From Dyella terrae (GTDB taxonomy: Bacteria > Pseudomonadota > Gammaproteobacteria > Xanthomonadales > Rhodanobacteraceae): DNA of 64,000 bases. The notes below the pieces were generated by a model that was not told the DNA's origin, did no database searches, and worked only from the letters and a program-made list of their open reading frames with translations. Positions 52,444 through 61,776 of this stretch are shown here, piece after piece. Positions within the stretch are counted from its first letter, which is position 1. Each line of letters begins with the position of its first letter. The stretch is from positions 5,146,001-5,210,000 of the forward strand of contig NZ_CP089414.1 of assembly GCF_022394535.1 (NCBI RefSeq), given 5' to 3'. The position numbers and the translations under genes are program-made.

Positions 52444-52485
52444 GGCTCATCTCCGCGTAATGCTTTGTTGTAGTAATGGCGATCG

Positions 52486-53263
52486 TCACAGCTTGGCGAT
52501 CAGCAGTTTTTCCCCTTCGAGCCAGCATCGCACAGACTGGCCTTCCAGGTCCTTTGGAATTTGTTCCATCACGCGGTAGTGGCCGGCGATGGCCACCAAC
52601 TCTGCGCGGAAATCCGAAATGTATATGCGCGCTTTCTCATCGCCCTGTGCGCCGGCCATCGCACGGCCACGCAAGCTGCCGTAGATGTGGATGCTGCCGT
52701 CGGCGATCACTTCTGCCGCGTTGGCGATGGTGCCGTTGACGACCAGATCGCGATCACGTGCATACACCTGTTGACCTGAACGCACGGTGCCGTCGACGTA
52801 CTGCGCGCCGAGCACGGGCGCAGCGACCGGCGCCGGCTCCTGGTGTACAGGCTCCGCGCGGCGCACGGGTTCCGGCGCCGGGGCGGCTGGTGCCGGCGGC
52901 GCGATGCTGCCGCCATCAGCCGGCTCATACGCGGCGCGGAACTTGGCAATCAATGGCAAGCCCATGCGCTGCGCTAGTGCGTCGACGTCGCTGGTGCCGT
53001 AGGCGAGGCCCACGGGCAGCATGCCGGCGCTGCGCACCGCTTCGAGCAGTGCGTCGACCGTACCGTCATCGGGCAGGGTCAACAGATGGCTCAGATCCAG
53101 CACCACGGCAGCGCGGGAGAACAGTTGGGGGGGCCGTGCGTACGCGGCGCTCCAGCTCTTCGCAGAGTGCGGCGGCATCCACGCGTTTGATGCGTACGTT
53201 GGCTATGCCGACCTGGCCGAAGCGCAGGTCACAGGCGTCTTGTGTATCCATTCTTGCATTCAT
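52486..53263 (-). pseudogene. minC: Septum site-determining protein MinC, frameshifted
   Basis: From ATG 53263 the frame reads DACDLRFGQVGIANVRIKRV, then ELERRVRTAP, the N-terminal FtsZ-interacting domain, before running out of frame. The next frame continues QLFSRAAVVLDLSHLLTLPD to the C-terminal MinC beta-helix (VNGTIANAAEVIADGSIHIY, ISDFRAELVAIAGHYRVM) and a normal stop. Six Gs instead of seven at 53127-53133 (plus strand) would restore a 258-residue MinC. Loss of MinC would give minicells, so a base-calling error or a phase-variable G-run are the main options. The start overlaps the GNAT stop (ATGA). Confidence 0.9.
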
Positions 53264-53880
53264 GGGCGTCGCTCTCCCGCGAGGCGGCGCTGGGGGGTAT
53301 CGGGGTGGACGGGGCGTTCGCGTTCGGCCAGCCACGGCACATCGGGCAGGCCGTCGTGGTCCAGATAGGTTTCGCGCACGAAAGCATAGCTTGGCAGGTC
53401 TTTGGCGAGCAGGCTCACCTGTGGACCTTCCGCGCCCATGCGTTGCTGGCCCACTTCCTGGAAGCCGTAGGTGCCGTGGAACAGCACCACCACGTCGTCG
53501 CGCGGCTCCAGGAACACTTCGCAGGTCAGCAGCGGCACGCGCACTTCGGCAAAGCTGGTGACGTCGCAATAGAAGATGCGACCCAGCCCGTGGCGACGGT
53601 AGGCGTTGGCGATGACGATGCGATCGATGTAGGCGAACTGCGGATAGTGCTCGGAGAACCAGTGATAGTTCGGGCTGTCGTAATCGCGACCTTCGCGCAG
53701 GGCAATGAGGAACCCGGCCAGGTGGCCATCGATCTCGGCCACGCGAAAATAGTCCGCGTGTTCGTAGAAGTAGCGCAGCTGTGCCGCGTCCAGGGCGAGG
53801 ATGGTGCGGCCGGCGGCGTTGTTGAGCGCCAGTACGGCATCCAGGTCGTGCTCGCGCACGTCGCGGATGGCAAGGGCCAT
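53260..53880 (-). CDS. GNAT N-acetyltransferase upstream of minC
   Basis: A 206-residue GNAT protein with N-terminal domain REHDLDAVLALNNAAGRTIL, acetyl-CoA loop around VIANAYRRHGLGRIFYCDVT and the C-terminal strand EVFLEPRDDVVVLFHGTYGF. Its stop overlaps the minC start by ATGA, so it is translationally coupled to the min operon. The substrate is unknown; the link with division may be only transcriptional. Confidence 0.9.
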   Translation of the reverse strand: MALAIRDVREHDLDAVLALNNAAGRTILALDAAQLRYFYEHADYFRVAEIDGHLAGFLIALREGRDYDSPNYHWFSEHYPQFAYIDRIVIANAYRRHGLGRIFYCDVTSFAEVRVPLLTCEVFLEPRDDVVVLFHGTYGFQEVGQQRMGAEGPQVSLLAKDLPSYAFVRETYLDHDGLPDVPWLAERERPVHPDTPQRRLAGERRP

Positions 53881-54115
53881 TCGTTGCTCCGCTTTGCTGT
53901 GATTCGAGGGTAAGACCGTTGGATTGGCCCCGCGTGACGCCGCGCATTATGACATGTGACTGGCGGCCGCACATATCACGGCGCACCATGTAAAACCTTT
54001 GTAAAACGCCATCGGGCGTGCGAGCCGACGTATCAGCAGGCATGTCTTCCGGCAGGGGGAGGGTAGTGACTTCTCACGCATTGCACCACGCCTGCCGGTG
54101 GCTAATGATGCGCAT

Positions 54116-55345
54116 ATGTCCTGGTCAAACATTAATCACATCCGGCTGCTCCGGTACGCTGGTCTGACAACGTACCTGTGCGTCGCCCTGCCGTTGCTTC
54201 CCGGCAGCTGGAGCCTTGCTCAGGTCAATTCCTGGTGGAGCGATCCGGATATCTCCGGCTGGATCTTTTCCTACCTCATGTTTGGCGTCACCTATGTCCT
54301 GTTGACGCGGCGATCCACGCTCAATCGGCAGGCTGGACTGCCGCCGATCAGCCGGCTGATCGGCCTGGTGGTGCTGACTGGCTCGGCCATTGCCATGGGC
54401 TGGTTCAGCCAAAGCGGTCTGTCGGCCATGCTGATGCTGGTCATTGCCGTGGTGCTGCCGTGGCAGTTGCCGGTGGGGGCAGGGCTGGCTTGGATGCTGG
54501 CGCAGAACCTCATGCTTATTCCCATCATCGCCAGCTACAAGGGCTGGACCACGGTGACGGCGATTCTTCAGGTCTGCATGTACTTGGGGATATCTGCCCT
54601 GGTGTTCTTCACCTCGATGATCGCCAGCCTGCAGGCGGAGGAGCGCGAGGCGCAGCGCCGCCTCAATTCCGAACTGCGTGCCACCCGGGCGCTGCTGGCC
54701 GAATCCACCCGCATTGCCGAGCGCATGCGCATTGCCCGCGACCTGCACGATCTGGTCGGCCATCACCTGACGGCGCTCAGCCTGAACCTGGAGGTGGCGA
54801 GCCACCTGGTCAACGCGCAGGCGGCGGAACACGTGCAGAAAGCGCAGGTGACCGCCAAGCACCTGTTGTCGGACGTACGCGAGGTGGTGAGCGAGCTGCG
54901 CCAGGACGATGCCATCGATCTGACCCTGGCGTTGCGCAGCCTGACCGAGGGTGTGCCGGGCCTGAGTGTGCACATGGAAACGCCGCCCCGCTTCAGCGTG
55001 GAGGACCCTCGCCGGGCCCAGGTGTTGCTGCGCTGTGCGCAGGAAATCATCACCAATACGGCCCGTCATGCCGGTGCGCGCAACCTTTGGCTGCGCTTCG
55101 ACTACGTTAATGCCAACTTGCTGGAACTCTATGCCCGCGACGATGGGCGGGGCGCGGCGAACTTCCGGCCGGGCAATGGCCTGTCGGGCATGCGCGAGCG
55201 CCTGGCCGAGTTCGAGGGCAGTGTCACGGTGGACTCGGCCATGGAGCAGGGCTTTGCCCTCAACGTGCGCCTGCCGCTGGGCGAGGTGCCGGAGCTGGCG
55301 CACACGCCGTCACGGTTCGAGCCTCCAGCGCTGGGCATGCTGTAG
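54116..55345 (+). CDS. NarL-type sensor histidine kinase
   Basis: A 409-residue sensor kinase: about five N-terminal membrane helices, a short coiled coil (LQAEEREAQRRLNSELRATR), HisKA_3 domain with the phospho-acceptor His in ERMRIARDLHDLVGHHLTAL, and a HATPase_c domain (QEIITNTARHAGARNLWLRF, DDGRGAANFRPGNGLSGMRE). The layout resembles DesK/LiaS-type kinases. ATG 54116 is preferred over GTG 54098. Its partner response regulator follows, separated by a 372-bp stretch holding a repeat element. 235 bp upstream are divergent from the GNAT/min operon. Confidence 0.92.
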   Translation: MSWSNINHIRLLRYAGLTTYLCVALPLLPGSWSLAQVNSWWSDPDISGWIFSYLMFGVTYVLLTRRSTLNRQAGLPPISRLIGLVVLTGSAIAMGWFSQSGLSAMLMLVIAVVLPWQLPVGAGLAWMLAQNLMLIPIIASYKGWTTVTAILQVCMYLGISALVFFTSMIASLQAEEREAQRRLNSELRATRALLAESTRIAERMRIARDLHDLVGHHLTALSLNLEVASHLVNAQAAEHVQKAQVTAKHLLSDVREVVSELRQDDAIDLTLALRSLTEGVPGLSVHMETPPRFSVEDPRRAQVLLRCAQEIITNTARHAGARNLWLRFDYVNANLLELYARDDGRGAANFRPGNGLSGMRERLAEFEGSVTVDSAMEQGFALNVRLPLGEVPELAHTPSRFEPPALGML

Positions 55346-55717
55346 CCTTGCCGGGAGGTCGTGTAAAAATGTGTGGCCTGGAGCCTGATCTTGGGCTGCG
55401 CATGGTTCGCGCCGGAAGTTGTTTGCGCGCCAGACAAGGAAGATCGAGGGAATGTATGTCGATACACGACCGAGTGATGACGCAGGATGGCGGGCAAACA
55501 AATCCGGCCCGTAGGGTTGCTCGCAAGCGCCCGCCAGAAAGCGACGCGCGGCTTGACCTGACCGCCAGTCAGGTGCTGCGCCACGCGCCACTCCCTGGCG
55601 GGCGCTTGCGAGCAACGCGGACCATGAGCAGCCCAAGATCAGGCTCCCAACGCCGCATCGTTCTCCCCGTTGGTCGCGGGCATCGCACTCCGACCACTAC
55701 TGTTTCGAGGATTCGCG
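55346..55717. other. Intergenic region with repeat copy 2, inside a two-component locus
   Basis: 372 bp between the kinase and regulator genes, much longer than normal for such a pair. Nearly all of it is the structured repeat (55380-55647). No gene is supported here. The regulator may have its own promoter downstream of the element. Confidence 0.6.
55380..55647 (-). repeat. Structured repeat element, copy 2
   Basis: A 268-bp copy of the element at 43244-43509, on the opposite strand. Terminal inverted repeats 55381-55406 and 55621-55646 differ at one position. The inner stem is perfect over 21 bp (55516-55536 with 55596-55616), and the hairpin is CCTGAC/GTCAGG where copy 1 has CCTGCC/GGCAGG. 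The stem bases differ between the copies but remain paired, indicating selection for structure. Located between the kinase and regulator genes. Confidence 0.85.
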
Positions 55718-56359
55718 ATGATTTCCGTCTGTCTCGTTGACGACCAGAACCTGGTTCGCCAGGGTGTCCGTTCATTGCTGGACCTGGCGGAGGACATCCG
55801 CGTGGTGGCCGAGTGCGCCGATGGTGCCCAGGCTGTCCAGGACATCCCCCGGATAAAGCCCGACGTGGTGCTGCTCGACCTGCGCATGCCCAACATGAGC
55901 GGTCTGGAAGTGTTGCAGGCGCTGTCCGCCCGCAACGAATTGCCCCCCACCATCATCCTCACCACCTTTGACGACGATCAGTTGGTGCTACAGGGGCTCA
56001 AGGCTGGCGCCCGTGGCTATCTGCTCAAGGACGTCTCGTTGGAGCAACTGGTGGAAGCCGTTCGCACTGTCTCGGCTGGCGGCTCGCTGGTGGCCCCGAT
56101 GGTCACACAGCGCCTGCTTGCCGGCGTCGGTCGCATGCAGAACCAGTTCACCAGCCTGGAACAGCCCGATCCCCTGACTGAGCGCGAGACAGAGATCCTG
56201 CGTCTGCTGTCGGGTGGCTACAGCAACAAGGAGATCGCCAACTCCTTGAAAGTGGCGGAGGGAACGGTGAAGAACCACGTTTCCAACATCCTCTCCAAGC
56301 TGGGGGTACGCGATCGCACGCGTGCCGTTCTGAAGGCGTTGGAACTGGGGATCGTCTAA
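55718..56359 (+). CDS. NarL/FixJ-type response regulator
   Basis: A 213-residue regulator: receiver domain with phospho-acceptor Asp in VLLDLRMPNMSGLEVLQALS, plus DDQ near the N-terminus, Thr in IILTTFDDD and Lys in GYLLKDVS, then a LuxR-type HTH (LTERETEILRLLSGGYSNKE, VAEGTVKNHVSNILSKLGVR). Partner of the upstream kinase. ATG 55718 follows GAGGATTC. A long hairpin terminates it. Confidence 0.93.
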   Translation: MISVCLVDDQNLVRQGVRSLLDLAEDIRVVAECADGAQAVQDIPRIKPDVVLLDLRMPNMSGLEVLQALSARNELPPTIILTTFDDDQLVLQGLKAGARGYLLKDVSLEQLVEAVRTVSAGGSLVAPMVTQRLLAGVGRMQNQFTSLEQPDPLTERETEILRLLSGGYSNKEIANSLKVAEGTVKNHVSNILSKLGVRDRTRAVLKALELGIV

Positions 56360-56434
56360 AGACTGGCGCCACCCTGCGGAGCCTTGCCTGACGCCATTCG
56401 CGGGCGTCTGGTGGGGCTCCTTCGGGCAGTCTTT
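56358..56434 (+). terminator. Extended hairpin after the response regulator
   Basis: AAAGACTG (56358-56365) pairs with CAGTCTTT (56427-56434), with inner stems GGAGCC/GGCTCC and GACGCC/GGCGTC. It starts at the stop codon of the regulator gene and ends with TCTTT. The rest of 56435-56596 holds no gene. Confidence 0.7.
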
Positions 56435-56596
56435 ACGGCCGGATAGCGTTCGGGCGCGCGAGCAAGTAGTATCGGTGGCTTCGGCGCTGGCCGACCCCCG
56501 TTCATGCATGGATTCTTCGGGAATCTCCCGTGGCGGGCCGGTCTCCGGCGACTGCCCTTAGTGCCGTATACAGAGAGACGTGCGGAGAATCCCGGA

Positions 56597-57943
56597 ATGA
56601 TGCGTGTTCTTGAATTTATTGTTGCCCTGATCATCGTCGCGGTCGCGGCAGTGGTGGTGGGTGTGGTGATGCCCAGCAGCGGGCATATCGAACGATCGCT
56701 GGTAATCGGCAAGGACATGCGTCAGGTCTATGACGTGCTGAACAACTTCCGCCGTTTCCCGGAGTACTCCGAGCAGCGCGACGCTGACCGCAACATCAAG
56801 TTCGACTTCTCCGGCAAGGCCTATGGCCCGGGTGCTGAAGTGAGCTGGTCCAGCAACGACGGCAAGGTTGGCAGCGGCAAGTTCACCGTTGCATCGGCTG
56901 ATCCGAGCTTCGACAAGGTCGACGCAACCGCCAAGAAGTCCACCGTCGTGTGGAACGTCGACAACGACTGGCGCGGCAACGACAAGCACTTCACGATCGA
57001 CCTGGAGCGCAACGGCAGCCGCGGTCAGCTGACCAAGGCCACCTGGTCGTATGACGTCGACTACGGCTTCAACCTGATCAATCGTTATTCCAGCCTGTAC
57101 ATTCACGGTGATCCGGACGTGTTCGTTCAGGCCACCCTGAACAACCTGCAGAACGTGCTGGCTTCGGTCCAGAACGTCGACTACACCAAGCTGATCCCGT
57201 ACATCGAGCAGACCCAGGCGACCCCGGTGCTGATGGTGTCGACCTCGATCGAGCGCAAGGGTGGTCTTGAGGCCCTCAACGACGCGACCGACAAGGCCGT
57301 TGGCGAGATCCAGGCTGCTGCCAAGAAGTTGGGCGTGACCACCACCGGTCCGCGCATCATCTACACCACCAACTACGGCGACCAGACCTACACCTTCGAC
57401 GTGGCTGTGCCGATCAGTGCGACCAGCCTGAGCGTTGCCGGTCAGACGGTGGAACTGGCTGTCGCCAAGTCGCCTGACCTGAACCCCGCTGCCGCAAGCA
57501 GCAGTGCTGACGCTGCCACTGCTGGTGGCGACAACACCCCGGGTGGTCACGACCGCTTCGGTCGCCTGATCGTCGACAACGACGTGCGCGCCTTCCTCGC
57601 CTTCGGTGGCCCGGCCCTCAAGGCCGTGTGGAACGGTACCGCTGCCGGCGTCCCGCAGACCCGCGACCTGATGAAGGCCTACGCTCAGACCCACGGTTAC
57701 AAGTTCGACGAAGTGGTGAACCGCTTCTACGACATCGAAGCCAAGCCGGAAGTGAAGCAGGGCGACGAAGTGAAGCAGTACGCCGAGTTCGACGTGTACC
57801 TGCCGCTGAGCTGGGCACCGGACCAGACCCCGGAACAGGCTGCCGGCATCAAGCCGCCGTCGCTCGACGACAGCAGTGACCAGGCTCCGGCCTCGTCCAG
57901 CACCGCCGCCGCTCCGGCCAGCGCCGCCAGCACCGGCAAGTAA
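56597..57943 (+). CDS. Membrane-anchored SRPBCC (polyketide cyclase-like) protein
   Basis: A 448-residue protein: N-terminal helix (LEFIVALIIVAVAAVVVGVV), then an SRPBCC-fold domain (IERSLVIGKDMRQVYDVLNN to WSYDVDYGFNLINRYSSLYI), a second GyrI-like/SRPBCC-like half (ISATSLSVAGQTVELAVAKS, then GHDRFGRLIVDNDVRAFLAF) and an Ala/Ser/Pro tail. SRPBCC proteins bind hydrophobic ligands in a helix-grip cavity. Probably anchored in the inner membrane with the domain outside. It has a strong terminator. Confidence 0.85.
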   Translation: MMRVLEFIVALIIVAVAAVVVGVVMPSSGHIERSLVIGKDMRQVYDVLNNFRRFPEYSEQRDADRNIKFDFSGKAYGPGAEVSWSSNDGKVGSGKFTVASADPSFDKVDATAKKSTVVWNVDNDWRGNDKHFTIDLERNGSRGQLTKATWSYDVDYGFNLINRYSSLYIHGDPDVFVQATLNNLQNVLASVQNVDYTKLIPYIEQTQATPVLMVSTSIERKGGLEALNDATDKAVGEIQAAAKKLGVTTTGPRIIYTTNYGDQTYTFDVAVPISATSLSVAGQTVELAVAKSPDLNPAAASSSADAATAGGDNTPGGHDRFGRLIVDNDVRAFLAFGGPALKAVWNGTAAGVPQTRDLMKAYAQTHGYKFDEVVNRFYDIEAKPEVKQGDEVKQYAEFDVYLPLSWAPDQTPEQAAGIKPPSLDDSSDQAPASSSTAAAPASAASTGK

Positions 57944-57967
57944 GTCGCCCTGGCGTCAAGTATCGAG

Positions 57968-58000
57968 AAGGCCCTTCCTTGTGAAGGGCCTTTTCTTTTT
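57968..58000 (+). terminator. Rho-independent terminator
   Basis: AAGGCCCTTC and GAAGGGCCTT form a perfect 10-bp stem with loop CTTGT, followed by TTCTTTTT, 25 bp after the SRPBCC gene. Confidence 0.92.
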
Positions 58001-58112
58001 GTGCCTCCGACGATCAGGTCACGCTGAACTTTTCGGTTAAAGTGCGGGTCCACGTCGCTGCTGGGGCCCGCGACTCGCGCGCAGCAAATGCACGCTACTG
58101 ACTAATCCGGAC

Positions 58113-59045
58113 ATGATCGAAACCGAACAACTCACTCGTCGCTACGGTGCCCTTACGGCAGTGGACTCGCTGAGTTTCCGTGCCGAACCCGGGCAGGTAC
58201 TTGGGCTTCTGGGCCCAAACGGCGCGGGCAAGACGACCGCGATGCGCATGATTGCCGGCTTCCTGTCGCCGAGCTCCGGCACCGCGCGCGTGTGCGGTTA
58301 CGACGTGCGCAAGGAGCCACTGAAGGCAAAGCGCGCGCTGGGCTACCTGCCCGAAGGCGCGCCGAGCTATGGCGAGCTGACCGTCCGCGAATTCCTGGTC
58401 TTCATCATCCGCATGCGTGGCCTGCAGCGGGACGAAGGCGCACGGCGCTTTGAGCGCGTGGTGGGTGGCCTGCAACTGGAAGGCGTGCTCGACCAGTGCA
58501 TCGACACCTTGTCGAAGGGCCTCAAGCGCCGCGTGGGTTTGGCGCAGGCCATCGTGCATAACCCGCAGGTGCTGATGCTGGACGAGCCCACCGACGGTCT
58601 CGACCCGAACCAGAAGCACACGGTGCGCCAGCTGATCGATCAGATGGCGCGCGACCGCACCATCCTCATCTCCACCCACTTGCTGGAGGAGGTGCATGCC
58701 TTGTGCAATCGCGTGGTGATCATCGCCAACGGTCGGCTGATGGTGGACGCGACGCCGGCGGAGCTCGAATCGCGCTCGCGCTATCACGGCGCGGTGTCGT
58801 TCAGCGCACCGGGCAGCGGCGTATCGCAGGAGATGCTGGGTCGGCTACCGCAGGTGGCCTCGATCGAAGTTGACCCGATGGATGGCCGCATCACAGTGTT
58901 CCCTCGCCCAGGCGAGCGCATCCTGGAACCGGTGGAAACCTTGCTGCGCCAACAGGGGCTTGAAGTGTCGGAAATCCAGTTGGAGCGTGGGCGACTCGAC
59001 GAGGTGTTCCGTCAGATCACCACCGGCGCGGAGAGCAAGGAATGA
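58113..59045 (+). CDS. ABC transporter ATP-binding protein, GldA-like
   Basis: A 310-residue ABC ATPase: Walker A GPNGAGKTTAM, Q-loop, signature LSKGLKRRVG (LSGGQ variant), Walker B VLMLDEPTDGLDPNQ, switch His in ISTHLLEEVH. The C-terminal extension (SRYHGAVSFSAPGSGVSQEM) is typical of GldA/NatA-type exporters. Its last codons overlap the permease gene (ATGA). With the next two genes it forms a GldA/permease/GldG-type complex, which in gliding bacteria supports motility but elsewhere has unknown function. Confidence 0.93.
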   Translation: MIETEQLTRRYGALTAVDSLSFRAEPGQVLGLLGPNGAGKTTAMRMIAGFLSPSSGTARVCGYDVRKEPLKAKRALGYLPEGAPSYGELTVREFLVFIIRMRGLQRDEGARRFERVVGGLQLEGVLDQCIDTLSKGLKRRVGLAQAIVHNPQVLMLDEPTDGLDPNQKHTVRQLIDQMARDRTILISTHLLEEVHALCNRVVIIANGRLMVDATPAELESRSRYHGAVSFSAPGSGVSQEMLGRLPQVASIEVDPMDGRITVFPRPGERILEPVETLLRQQGLEVSEIQLERGRLDEVFRQITTGAESKE

Positions 59046-59776
59046 GCCCGATCGCAGCGGTGACGCGCCGCGAATTGCGGAGTTACTTCGTGACGCCGGT
59101 GGCGTACGTGTTCCTGGTGATCTTCCTGGTGCTGTCCGGCATCCTCACCTTTTATGCGGGCGATTTCTACGACAGGAATCAGGCGGACCTGCAGCCGTTC
59201 TTTGTGATGCATCCCTGGCTTTACCTTGTGCTGGTGCCTGCGGTATCCATGCGCATGTGGGCGGAAGAGGCCAAGGGCGGCACGCTGGAGCTGCTGATGA
59301 GCCTGCCGCTGACGCTGGCGCAAGCCATGCTGGGCAAGTTCCTCGCGGCATGGATTTTCATCGGGCTGGCCTTGGTGCTGACCTTCCCGATCTGGATCAC
59401 CGTGAATTACCTCGGGTCGCCGGACAACGGCGTGATCGTCGCCGGCTACCTCGGCAGTTGGTTGATGGCCGGCGCCTTCCTCGCCATCGGCGCCTGCCTT
59501 TCGGCGGTGACGCAAAGCCAGGTGGTGGCTTTCGTGCTTACGCTAGTGGTGTGCTTCCTGCTGATCCTGGTGGGGCAGCCGCAAGTGATGGAGTTCTTCC
59601 AGGGCGCGCTGCCGCGCAAGCTGGTGAATGCTTTGGCGCATCTGAGCATGGTGCGCCATTTCGAGGCGATTTCGCGTGGCGTGCTGGACTTGCGTGACCT
59701 GATGTACTTCCTGGCGACCATGGCCGCATGGCTCACGGCCGGTGTGTTGACGCTCGACCTGAAGCGGACGCCATGA
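59042..59776 (+). CDS. ABC transporter permease (ABC-2 type)
   Basis: A 244-residue permease with six helices of the ABC-2 family (TPVAYVFLVIFLVLSGILTF, KFLAAWIFIGLALVLTFPIW, VAFVLTLVVCFLLILVGQPQ). Pairs with the ATPase encoded immediately upstream by overlapping start (ATGA), and its own stop overlaps the next gene's start. Substrate unknown. Confidence 0.92.
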   Translation: MSPIAAVTRRELRSYFVTPVAYVFLVIFLVLSGILTFYAGDFYDRNQADLQPFFVMHPWLYLVLVPAVSMRMWAEEAKGGTLELLMSLPLTLAQAMLGKFLAAWIFIGLALVLTFPIWITVNYLGSPDNGVIVAGYLGSWLMAGAFLAIGACLSAVTQSQVVAFVLTLVVCFLLILVGQPQVMEFFQGALPRKLVNALAHLSMVRHFEAISRGVLDLRDLMYFLATMAAWLTAGVLTLDLKRTP

Positions 59777-61677
59777 GCTTGAAGCGCATCCACATCACTC
59801 GTCGTGCCGTCTTGCTGGCCGCCCTGGCCGCACTGGCTGCCCTGTTCGTCGTCGTCGTGCTGACCAGCAGCCGCTGGCGCATGGGGCGGGTGGATCTCAC
59901 CTCCGACCAGCTCTACACGCTTACGCCCGGCACGGTTCATATCGTGGATGGGCTGCATGCGCCGTTGCGCTTGACGCTGTACTTCTCCAGTCACGCCACA
60001 CGCGATATGCCGCAATGGCGAAGCTACGAGCAACGCGTGGCCGAGATGCTGCAGGAGATGGTCGCTCGCTCGCATGGCCGTTTGCGCCTGCAGATCGTCG
60101 ACCCGGTGCCGTACTCGGACGACGAGGCGAGCGCTGAAGGTTACGGGTTGACGCCGATCAATGGTGGCACCAATGGCGAACGCGTGTTCTTTGGCCTGGT
60201 GGGCAACACCTTGCCGGCAGGCGGCGATGCGGATACCGGCGATGAGGATCGCTTGCCCAAGCGGGTGCAGGCGATTCCGCTGTTCGATCCCTCGCGCGAA
60301 ACCTTCCTCGAGTACGACATCGCCAAGTTGCTCTATGAGCTGGATCAGCCGTCGAAACCCCATATCGGCCTGATCAGCAGCTTGCCGGTGCAGGGCAACC
60401 CCGTGATCGGTGAAGAACCCTGGACGGTCATGCGCCAGTTGGCGCAGCAGTTCGACGTCAAGTCGCTCGATCCTGCCCGGCTCAAGCAGATCGACGGCGA
60501 CATCAAGGCATTGCTAGTGATTCACCCCAAGCACCTGCCTGTCGATGCGCAATATGCCATCGACCAGTACGTGCTCAATGGCGGGCATCTGGTGGTGTTT
60601 GTGGATCCGGTCGCGGAGATGGATAACACACCATTCGTCGACAGCAATGGCGTCACCGACGATCACAACTCGAACCTGTCACGCCTCTTTAGCGCGTGGG
60701 GCGTGCTGTACGACCCGCAGAAGGTGGTACTCGACCGTTCGCGCGCGTTGCGCATCGAACTGGCGGACAACAGCTCAAGCAATCACCCGGCCATGCTGGG
60801 GCTGGGGCAGCAGGAGCTCAATCACGACGACGTGATCACGGCGAGCCTGCAACGCATCAATGTGTCCAGCGTGGGTTACTTTGATTTGGCGCAGGGCACG
60901 CTCTCGCGACTGACGCCGTTATTGCAGTCGACCACCGACGCCGAGGTCGTGCCGAGCCAACGCGTACGGGAGTCGATCAATAATCCGGCGGCTTTGCTCG
61001 ACAACTACAAGCCTGACAACATTCATTACGTGATCGCGGCGCGCGTGCGCGGACCATTCACCAGCGCATTTCCGGAGCGGTCGAACGACAAGGGTTATCG
61101 CGCGCGCGTCGACGGCAATGCCGAGGTCATCCTCGTTGCCGATACCGACCTCCTGAGCGACCGCCTGTGGGTGTCTTATGCGCAAAGCCTGCTGGGCCAG
61201 CCGCAGCTGAGCGCGATCGCCAACAACGGCGACCTGGTCACCAATATCGCCGACAACCTGAGCGGATCGTCGGCGCTGCTATCGATCCATGGTCGTGTCA
61301 GTTCGCAGCGACCTTTCACACGTGTGCTCGCCTTGCGTGGCGCGGCCGACCAGAAGTTCCTGGCGAAAATGCAGGAGCTGCAGCGCGAGCTGACCGTCAC
61401 CCGCACGCGGTTGAGTGAGCTGCAGCCCGCCAAGACGAGCGGCCGCAGTGACTCCACGACACCGGAGCAGCGCGCGGAGATCGAGCAGTTCCTGCAGCGC
61501 CAGCTGGAGGTCAACAAAGAATTGCGCGATGTGCAGCACCAGTTCAACGCGGAGATCGATGCGCTCGGCTTGCGCCTGAAGTTCATCAACATCGTGTTGA
61601 TTCCGGTGCTGGTGACGTTGTTTGGCCTGCTCTATGGCTGGCGCCGTTCGCGGCGTAGCCGTCGAAAGCGCGCGTGA
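59773..61677 (+). CDS. GldG-like transport-associated protein
   Basis: A 634-residue protein: N-terminal helix (RRAVLLAALAALAALFVVVV), a large periplasmic domain of the GldG/ABC-type uncharacterised family (SDQLYTLTPGTVHIVDGLHA, YDIAKLLYELDQPSKPHIGL, GGHLVVFVDPVAEMDNT), a coiled coil (KMQELQRELTVTRTRLSELQ) and a C-terminal helix (FINIVLIPVLVTLFGLLYGW). Start overlaps the permease stop (ATGA). It presumably works with the ABC transporter as its periplasmic partner. Confidence 0.9.
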   Translation: MSLKRIHITRRAVLLAALAALAALFVVVVLTSSRWRMGRVDLTSDQLYTLTPGTVHIVDGLHAPLRLTLYFSSHATRDMPQWRSYEQRVAEMLQEMVARSHGRLRLQIVDPVPYSDDEASAEGYGLTPINGGTNGERVFFGLVGNTLPAGGDADTGDEDRLPKRVQAIPLFDPSRETFLEYDIAKLLYELDQPSKPHIGLISSLPVQGNPVIGEEPWTVMRQLAQQFDVKSLDPARLKQIDGDIKALLVIHPKHLPVDAQYAIDQYVLNGGHLVVFVDPVAEMDNTPFVDSNGVTDDHNSNLSRLFSAWGVLYDPQKVVLDRSRALRIELADNSSSNHPAMLGLGQQELNHDDVITASLQRINVSSVGYFDLAQGTLSRLTPLLQSTTDAEVVPSQRVRESINNPAALLDNYKPDNIHYVIAARVRGPFTSAFPERSNDKGYRARVDGNAEVILVADTDLLSDRLWVSYAQSLLGQPQLSAIANNGDLVTNIADNLSGSSALLSIHGRVSSQRPFTRVLALRGAADQKFLAKMQELQRELTVTRTRLSELQPAKTSGRSDSTTPEQRAEIEQFLQRQLEVNKELRDVQHQFNAEIDALGLRLKFINIVLIPVLVTLFGLLYGWRRSRRSRRKRA

Positions 61678-61776
61678 GTTTCTACGCCAGCGGTGATGTG
61701 TCGCATCCTCGTGCTGTAGGCATGGTCGCGCGGCGTATGATGAGCGATCGTCGCTGACCAGGGGCAGGGCCGTTCG

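Noticed and set aside
54125..55303. Long open reading frame antisense to the sensor kinase gene
   Set aside because: High-GC shadow frame: His/Arg/Gln-rich, no domain or ribosome binding site, and the plus-strand frame encodes a clear histidine kinase.
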